Positions 6,617 through 10,400 of a DNA stretch of 10,400 nt are shown piece after piece; the stretch's first letter is position 1; the number at the start of each line of letters is the position of its first letter. Made by a program: the position numbers and the translations under genes. The stretch is from an uncultured Faecalibacterium sp. GTDB taxonomy: Bacteria > Bacillota > Clostridia > Oscillospirales > Ruminococcaceae. The stretch covers positions 1 through 10,400 of the forward strand of contig CAKTCK010000058.1 in assembly GCA_934539245.1 (NCBI GenBank), written 5' to 3'. The notes beneath the pieces are model-generated. The model worked only from the letters and a program-made list of their open reading frames with translations. It ran no database searches and was not told the DNA's origin.

Positions 6617-6645
6617 TTGCTTTTCTCCGGCAGTTCCGATATACT
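6617..6645 (+). promoter_or_regulatory. Antiporter promoter
   Basis: The -35 TTGCTT (6617-6622), a 17-base spacer and -10 TATACT (6640-6645) predict a start near 6652, leaving a leader of about 110 bases. The leader contains a weak stem, CCCTG (6667-6671) with CAGGG (6686-6690), and then a T-run at 6700-6705. A separate hairpin, GGCAGT-CGA-ACTGCC (about 6532-6546), lies upstream of the promoter between the previous terminator and this site. Confidence 0.6.
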
Positions 6646-6721
6646 AGATACGTTTTCCCATTTTGACCCTGCACTGGATTTCAAACAGGGGTTCGATACT
6701 TTTTTGACAAGGAGGAACCGA

Positions 6722-6778
6722 GTGCTGCGGCCCTTGGCTGCACACCCAATACAAACCACATTATGGAACAAATGTTGA
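6722..6778 (+). CDS. 18-residue leader peptide overlapping the antiporter start
   Basis: The strong ribosome binding site AAGGAGGA (6709-6716) is followed by GTG at 6722, which opens a frame reading MLRPLAAHPIQTTLWNKC and stopping at TGA 6776-6778, 16 bases inside the antiporter gene. The antiporter's own ATG (6763) has no ribosome binding site. Its second in-frame ATG (6772) sits in ATGTTGA, overlapping the region of this stop. This arrangement fits translational coupling, in which ribosomes finishing the leader restart on the antiporter. It is seen in sequence only; the peptide matches no family I know. The alternative is that the GTG frame is chance and a longer antiporter form exists. Confidence 0.45.
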   Translation: MLRPLAAHPIQTTLWNKC

Positions 6779-8058
6779 TCTGTCTGTCCCTTGCCCTGAT
6801 CGCCGGTCTGCTCATGTCACGCGCTGCCAAGGCCGTGCGTCTGCCCGCCGTCACCGCTTACCTGCTCACCGGCCTGCTGCTGGGACCCTTCTTTCTGGGT
6901 CGGCTAGAGCTGAGCCGTTTCGGCTTCGGCTTTGGCAGCCTTGCCGCCGTGGAGGGCTACGGTATTATCACAAAGGTGGCACTGGGCTTTATCGCCTTCG
7001 TCATCGGCAACGAGTTCCGGCTCAGCGCTCTGAAGCACATGGGTCGCCGCGCCGTGACCGTGGGCATTGCGCAGGCGGTGATCACCACTGCACTGGTGGA
7101 TGTCGCCCTTGTTGCCCTGCACTTTGCCCGCCCGGACGTCATCTCGCTGGCCTCTGCCATCACGCTGGGCTCCATCGCCGCCGCCACCGCACCCGCTGCC
7201 ACCCTGATGGTGGTCAAGCAGTACAAGGCGGACGGCCCTTTGACTAAGCTGTTGCTGATGGTGGTCGCCATTGACGATGCCGTGGGTCTGGTGCTGTTCT
7301 CGGCCTCCTACGGCGTGGCAAACGCGCTGGAGCAGGGCCGTATCGACCCCGTGAGCGTGGTGCTGGAGCCGCTGCTGGAGATCGCGCTCTCGCTGGCGCT
7401 GGGCGCTACCGCCGGTTACCTGCTGAACCTGCTGGAAGTCTACTTCCACTCCCGCTCCAAGCGCATGAGCCTGTCGGTGGCCTTTGTGCTGCTGACCGTG
7501 GGCTTGTCCATGACCGAGTTCGAGATCAACGGCACCCGCTGCGGCTTCTCGCTGCTGCTGGTGTGCATGATGACCGGCACTGTGTTCTGCAATGTCTGCC
7601 CCACCTCGGACGAGCTGATGGACCGTCTGGACCGCTGGGTGTCCCCCATCAACATCCTGTTCTTTGTGCTGTCCGGCGCAGAGCTGGACCTGACCATCCT
7701 CACCAACCCCATGGTGCTGCTCATCGGCGTGGTGTACATCGTGGCGCGCTCTGCCGGTAAGATCAGCGGCTCCTACCTGAGCTGCCGCGCCACCAGCTGC
7801 AGCCCCGCCATCCAGAAGTATCTGGGCATCACCCTGCTGCCGCAGGCAGGCGTGGCGCTGGGCATGGCTGCCACCGCCGCCGAGCTGTCAGACGGCCACA
7901 TGGTACGCAACGTGGTGCTGTTCTCGGTGCTGGTGTACGAGCTGGTAGGCCCCACCCTGACCAAGATCTCGCTGACCGCCGCCGGGGAGATCCGTCCCGA
8001 GGGACGCACCAGCGCCCGCGTGGAGAACCAGCCCGAAGCTCCTGTGGAACTGAGCTGA
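6763..8058 (+). CDS. CPA2-family cation/proton antiporter
   Basis: This 431-residue, highly hydrophobic protein fits the Na+/H+ exchanger domain of the CPA2 (Kef-type) family, which trades protons for K+ or Na+ across the cell membrane. About 11-13 membrane segments can be picked out. Marks of the family are LPAVTAYLLTGLLLGP (27-42), ITLGSIAAATAPAATLMVV (133-151), the ion-binding acidic pair in AIDDAVG (D171, D172), TLLPQAGVALGMA (357-369) and ELVGP (393-397). The tail is a short hydrophilic stretch with no RCK/TrkA-N or universal-stress domain, so gating differs from true KefB/KefC. The ion specificity cannot be read from sequence. The start is taken at ATG 6763 because it gives a normal first membrane helix; ATG 6772 (M4) is equally possible. 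No ribosome binding site precedes either, and translation may be coupled to the 18-codon leader frame. It has its own promoter and terminator. Confidence 0.9.
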   Translation: MEQMLICLSLALIAGLLMSRAAKAVRLPAVTAYLLTGLLLGPFFLGRLELSRFGFGFGSLAAVEGYGIITKVALGFIAFVIGNEFRLSALKHMGRRAVTVGIAQAVITTALVDVALVALHFARPDVISLASAITLGSIAAATAPAATLMVVKQYKADGPLTKLLLMVVAIDDAVGLVLFSASYGVANALEQGRIDPVSVVLEPLLEIALSLALGATAGYLLNLLEVYFHSRSKRMSLSVAFVLLTVGLSMTEFEINGTRCGFSLLLVCMMTGTVFCNVCPTSDELMDRLDRWVSPINILFFVLSGAELDLTILTNPMVLLIGVVYIVARSAGKISGSYLSCRATSCSPAIQKYLGITLLPQAGVALGMAATAAELSDGHMVRNVVLFSVLVYELVGPTLTKISLTAAGEIRPEGRTSARVENQPEAPVELS

Positions 8059-8087
8059 GACGGCGAGAAAGAATTATTTGTAATTTT

Positions 8088-8129
8088 GGGGTTCAGGAAA
8101 GTCTGCGGACTTTCCTGAACCCCTTTTTT
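8088..8129 (+). terminator. Intrinsic terminator after the antiporter
   Basis: A perfect 15-pair stem, GGGGTTCAGGAAAGT (8088-8102) with ACTTTCCTGAACCCC (8109-8123), six-base loop, is followed by six Ts. Confidence 0.93.
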
Positions 8130-8195
8130 CACGGAGAGAATCTTCCCCACCCTTACGCGCAAAAGGTTGTCTTTTGTCGAATCAACACGCAATCA

Positions 8196-8224
8196 TTGAC
8201 GAAAGGTGTTATTTTTTGTATACT
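8196..8224 (+). promoter_or_regulatory. Promoter of the abrB-like/hydrolase operon
   Basis: -35 TTGACG (8196-8201), 17-base spacer and -10 TATACT (8219-8224) make a near-consensus sigma-A promoter with a predicted start near 8231, about 73 bases before the first gene. Confidence 0.75.
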
Positions 8225-8235
8225 AAGCTTATCAG

Positions 8236-8265
8236 CACTGGCACAATTTTCCTGTTGTGTCAGTG
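8236..8265 (+). promoter_or_regulatory. 5'-end hairpin or operator before the abrB-like gene
   Basis: CACTG-G-CACAA (8236-8246) pairs with TTGTG-T-CAGTG (8255-8265) around eight bases: ten Watson-Crick pairs and one G-T wobble. It begins only about five bases after the predicted transcription start, so it would sit at the 5' end of the mRNA. It could stabilise the message or, as DNA dyad symmetry, bind the AbrB-like protein. Neither role can be decided from sequence. Confidence 0.45.
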
Positions 8266-8303
8266 GTTGCTAAGAAGGAATAAATGAAGGAGAATGACAC
8301 ATT

Positions 8304-8555
8304 ATGAAAAGCACTGGCATCGTTCGCGGCATTGATTCGCTGGGACGGATCGTTCTGCCGAAGGAGCTGCGCACCAGTATGCACCTGGACACCGACACCA
8401 AATTGGAGATCTTTGTGGATGGGGACGCCATCGTCCTGAAAAAGCACCGCCCCGCCGGCAGCTGCGATTTCTGCGGCGAGGTGGACGAGCAGGCCATCCA
8501 GTTCAGCGGCTACTGCATCTGCACCGCCTGCCGTCGCAAGCTCAGCGCACTGTAA
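8304..8555 (+). CDS. AbrB/MazE/SpoVT-family transcriptional regulator
   Basis: The 83-residue protein begins with a clear AbrB swapped-hairpin DNA-binding domain (residues 1-47): GIVRGIDSLGRIVLPKELR is close to the N-terminus of Bacillus AbrB and SpoVT. The C-terminal part carries cysteines C54, C57, C71, C73 and C76 in CDFCG and YCICTAC, a pattern suggesting a small metal-binding knuckle that may help dimerisation. Such AbrB proteins are common transition-state regulators in Clostridia. AAGGAG lies 11 bases before the ATG. It is first in an operon with the hydrolase gene, which starts 21 bases after its stop, and it may control its own promoter. It is not likely to be an antitoxin, because the partner is a full-size hydrolase and no toxin gene is next to it. 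Confidence 0.9.
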   Translation: MKSTGIVRGIDSLGRIVLPKELRTSMHLDTDTKLEIFVDGDAIVLKKHRPAGSCDFCGEVDEQAIQFSGYCICTACRRKLSAL

Positions 8556-8576
8556 CTCAGAAAGGAGGCCCCTTCC

Positions 8577-9512
8577 ATGAGTCAGTTCATCGACTTTACC
8601 CTTCCCTCCACCGTGCCGGGGCGCACCCTGCACGGCTTTCGCTGCGTCCCGGAGGGTCCGGTGCGGGCGGTGCTGCAGCTGTCCCACGGCATGGTAGAGT
8701 ACATCGACCGCTACCGTCCCTTGGCGGAGTATCTGGCTGACCGGGGCATTCTGGTCACCGGCCACGACCATCTGGGGCATGGTGCCTCTATCCGCACCAA
8801 GGAGGACTACGGCTATTTTGCCGAGCCGGACGGCAACCGCGCCGTGCTGGCCGACCTGCATGCCGTGACTGTGCTGACCAAGGAGCTGTACCCGAACCTG
8901 CCCTACTTTTTGCTGGGACACAGCATGGGCTCCTTCTACGCCCGGCAGTATCTGTGCGAGTACGGCCGGGAGCTGGACGGTGCCATCATCATGGGCACCG
9001 GCTTCCAGCCCAAGGCGCTGGTCAAGACAGCCAAGACCCTTTGCCGGGTGCTGGCAGCCTTCCACGGCTGGCACTACCGCAGCAGCCTTGTGGCCAACCT
9101 TTCCTTTATGGGCTACAACAAGGGGCTGGAAGGCCGCACCACCCATGACTGGCTCAACCGCGACCAAGCCGAGGTAGATAAGTATCTGGCGGAGGAGCGC
9201 TGCACCTTTACCTTTACGCTGAACGCCTATTACAGTATGTTCAGCGGCATCCTGCGCCTGCACGACCCGGCTTTTCTGGCACAGATGCCCAAGGACCTGC
9301 CGCTGCTCTTCCTCTCCGGCGATGCCGACCCGGTGGGCGAACAGGGCAAGGGCGTGCACCGCGCCATCCAGAGCCTGAAGGACGCCGGTGTGCAGAACAT
9401 TGAAAGCATCTTCTACCCCGGTGCCCGCCATGAGCTGTTGCTGGAGACCAACAAGCTGGAGGTTTTCGCGGACATCGCCGCATGGCTGGATAAGCAGCTG
9501 ACAAAACAATAA
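8577..9512 (+). CDS. Alpha/beta hydrolase, monoacylglycerol lipase/lysophospholipase type
   Basis: This 311-residue protein is a serine hydrolase of the alpha/beta-fold family that cleaves lipid esters such as monoacylglycerols or lysophospholipids. The pattern is complete: SHGMVEYIDRY (36-46) supplies the oxyanion-hole HG. HDHLGHGAS (63-71) is typical of this lipase subgroup. The nucleophile is S116 in GHSMG, the acid is D251 (or D249) in SGDADPVG, and the base is H285 in GARHE. A cap region lies between about 150 and 230. There is no signal peptide, so it is likely cytoplasmic. AAAGGAGG lies eight bases before the ATG, and the gene follows the abrB-like gene in one operon. The substrate is not known; a role in membrane-lipid turnover is family-based inference. 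Confidence 0.9.
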   Translation: MSQFIDFTLPSTVPGRTLHGFRCVPEGPVRAVLQLSHGMVEYIDRYRPLAEYLADRGILVTGHDHLGHGASIRTKEDYGYFAEPDGNRAVLADLHAVTVLTKELYPNLPYFLLGHSMGSFYARQYLCEYGRELDGAIIMGTGFQPKALVKTAKTLCRVLAAFHGWHYRSSLVANLSFMGYNKGLEGRTTHDWLNRDQAEVDKYLAEERCTFTFTLNAYYSMFSGILRLHDPAFLAQMPKDLPLLFLSGDADPVGEQGKGVHRAIQSLKDAGVQNIESIFYPGARHELLLETNKLEVFADIAAWLDKQLTKQ

Positions 9513-9518
9513 AACGGC

Positions 9519-9561
9519 CAAAGGGCTGCTGCACAAAATGTGCGGCAGCCCTTTGCTTTTT
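9519..9561. terminator. Terminator shared by the hydrolase and kinase genes
   Basis: CAAAGGGCTGCTGCAC (9519-9534) pairs with GTGCGGCAGCCCTTTG (9540-9555) over 16 positions with one T-G wobble and an AAAAT loop. On the plus strand it is followed by CTTTTTCTTT. On the minus strand the sequence after the stem is moderately T-rich (GTTTTATTGTTTT), so it may end the convergent kinase transcript too. Confidence 0.88.
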
Positions 9562-9563
9562 CT

Positions 9564-10400
9564 TTATTCTACATTCCGTTTATAGCGCAGCGGAGTCTGC
9601 ACCTCGGCGCGGATCTTACCCAGATAGGTGCGGGTCTGCTCTGCGCCCTGCAAAATGGACTCCACCTGCGCTTTCTGCTCTGCGGTCAAGCCGTTGTCCT
9701 CTGCCAGCAGCTCCGCGTTGCCCTCGATGATGGTCAGCGGCGTTTTCAGCTTGTGGGACAGCTGAATGATCTGCTCCCGCTGCCGCTGCTCCATCGCCCA
9801 CTGCTTCTGCAAGCTGCCGGTCAGTTCATCGCCCATGGTCTGCAGCGCCTGCAAAGTGCTCTCGTACTCCCGCACCTTCGCGCCGGAAAACACCGCGCTG
9901 TCCAGTTCCTTCCGCGCCACCGCCTGCGCTGCGGCGGTCAGCTTTTCGGTCTCCCGGGTCAGAAAGCGCCCGGTCCTGTGGGTGCTCCACACCACCGCCC
10001 CCACCAGCAGCAGAATGCCCAGAATGCAGTGCACAGTCTGCATATCCGGCAGAACGCCCCGCAGCGCAGGGTCGGCGTAGGGCACGGCATAGTCAAATTG
10101 CAGCAGACAGACCGTTCCGTCCTGCAATTTCGACGTCATATAATACTGTGTGTAGCCAAAATGCCAATGGTTTTTCCCCTGCCGGTTCTCCATTGCCCGC
10201 TGCAGGTGCCCGGCATCCATGTTGGTGGCCAGCACCTCGCTGCTGTCCTGCGCGGCAAACAGGGCGTAGCGGCACAAGGAGTCCAGCTGCGTCTCGTCAA
10301 AGGTGTCGGCGGTCATGCCCGGCAAAACGTCCTGTGCGGCTTTCTGACAGGCCTGTGCAGCTTGATTCGCGGGAAGAAACAGCCCGTCGTTCTGGACCCA
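9564..10400 (-). CDS. Sensor histidine kinase-like protein, no ATPase domain (5'-partial)
   Basis: The frame enters from the right edge and ends at TAA 9564-9566, giving 278 visible residues; the start lies outside the window. The visible part begins with about 115 residues that look extracytoplasmic. A membrane helix follows (HCILGILLLVGAVVW, visible residues about 124-138), then a HAMP-like linker and coiled coil. The phospho-acceptor (DHp) domain comes next, with QLSHKLKTPLTIIEGNAEL; H216 (codon 9753-9755) is the expected phosphorylated histidine. A second DHp helix follows (about 238-266). The protein then stops after a short basic tail ending YKRNVE. The catalytic ATP-binding domain (N, G1, F, G2 boxes, about 110-150 residues) is absent, and a terminator follows at once. 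It is either a truncated kinase or a stand-alone phosphotransfer/phosphatase sensor. A response-regulator gene may lie upstream, beyond the edge. Confidence 0.85.
   Translation of the reverse strand, partial: WVQNDGLFLPANQAAQACQKAAQDVLPGMTADTFDETQLDSLCRYALFAAQDSSEVLATNMDAGHLQRAMENRQGKNHWHFGYTQYYMTSKLQDGTVCLLQFDYAVPYADPALRGVLPDMQTVHCILGILLLVGAVVWSTHRTGRFLTRETEKLTAAAQAVARKELDSAVFSGAKVREYESTLQALQTMGDELTGSLQKQWAMEQRQREQIIQLSHKLKTPLTIIEGNAELLAEDNGLTAEQKAQVESILQGAEQTRTYLGKIRAEVQTPLRYKRNVE

Noticed and set aside
6652..6762. c-di-AMP (ydaO) or other known riboswitch before the antiporter
   Set aside because: The leader is only about 110 bases, with one weak five-pair stem, and lacks the conserved core that I would expect.
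6460..6771. 103-codon minus-strand frame between the glycosyltransferase and antiporter genes
   Set aside because: It translates the glycosyltransferase terminator stem and the antiporter promoter, and has no ribosome binding site.
9513..9563. Frameshift hiding the kinase ATPase domain
   Set aside because: Only about 50 bases lie between the kinase stop and the convergent hydrolase gene, mostly a terminator stem, so no frame there could encode the missing domain.
1..10400. CRISPR array, tRNA/rRNA genes, insertion sequence or prophage genes
   Set aside because: I looked on both strands and saw no direct-repeat array, cloverleaf, ribosomal RNA signature, transposase or integrase.

Overview
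The window looks like a chromosomal segment from an anaerobic, fairly GC-rich Firmicute of the Oscillospiraceae/Ruminococcaceae type. Faecalibacterium or a close relative is my best guess, inferred from gene content and codon usage rather than any search. Supporting signs are strong AGGAGG ribosome binding sites, sigma-A type promoters, an oxygen-sensitive class III ribonucleotide reductase, a Clostridia-style AbrB protein with a cysteine-rich tail, and GC-rich two-hairpin repeats between genes.

Layout, left to right. Positions 1-631 hold no gene I can support. They contain a leftward promoter firing off the left edge, two copies of a two-hairpin intergenic repeat, an AT-rich stretch, and the control region of nrdD: tandem NrdR-like boxes over an extended -10 promoter, then a leader RNA with a long hairpin. 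Next come nrdD (632-2803) and nrdG (2873-3430), the anaerobic reductase and its radical-SAM activase, separated by a third repeat copy that is shaped like a terminator. A bidirectional terminator then separates nrdG from the convergent recQ helicase gene (complement 3597-5171). recQ is divergent from a family 2 glycosyltransferase gene (5421-6449) across about 250 bp that carries a promoter for each.

A CPA2-type cation/proton antiporter gene follows (6763-8058) with its own promoter and terminator. Its start codon has no Shine-Dalgarno sequence; instead a well-placed one drives an 18-codon leader reading frame that ends just inside the antiporter gene. A small AbrB-family regulator (8304-8555) and an alpha/beta hydrolase of the monoacylglycerol-lipase type (8577-9512) form an operon. 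Convergent to it, and cut by the right edge, is a sensor-kinase-like gene (complement 9564-10400) that stops right after the phospho-acceptor helices, with no ATPase domain.

Most of this is ordinary core genome. nrdD and nrdG act together to make deoxynucleotides without oxygen; the other genes are largely separate transcription units, each closed by its own hairpin terminator. I see no phage, insertion sequence, CRISPR array, tRNA or rRNA, and no convincing undescribed multi-gene system. The points worth a second look are the antiporter leader ORF, the ATPase-less kinase, the RecQ that appears to lack its winged-helix domain, the nrdD control region, and the repeat family.
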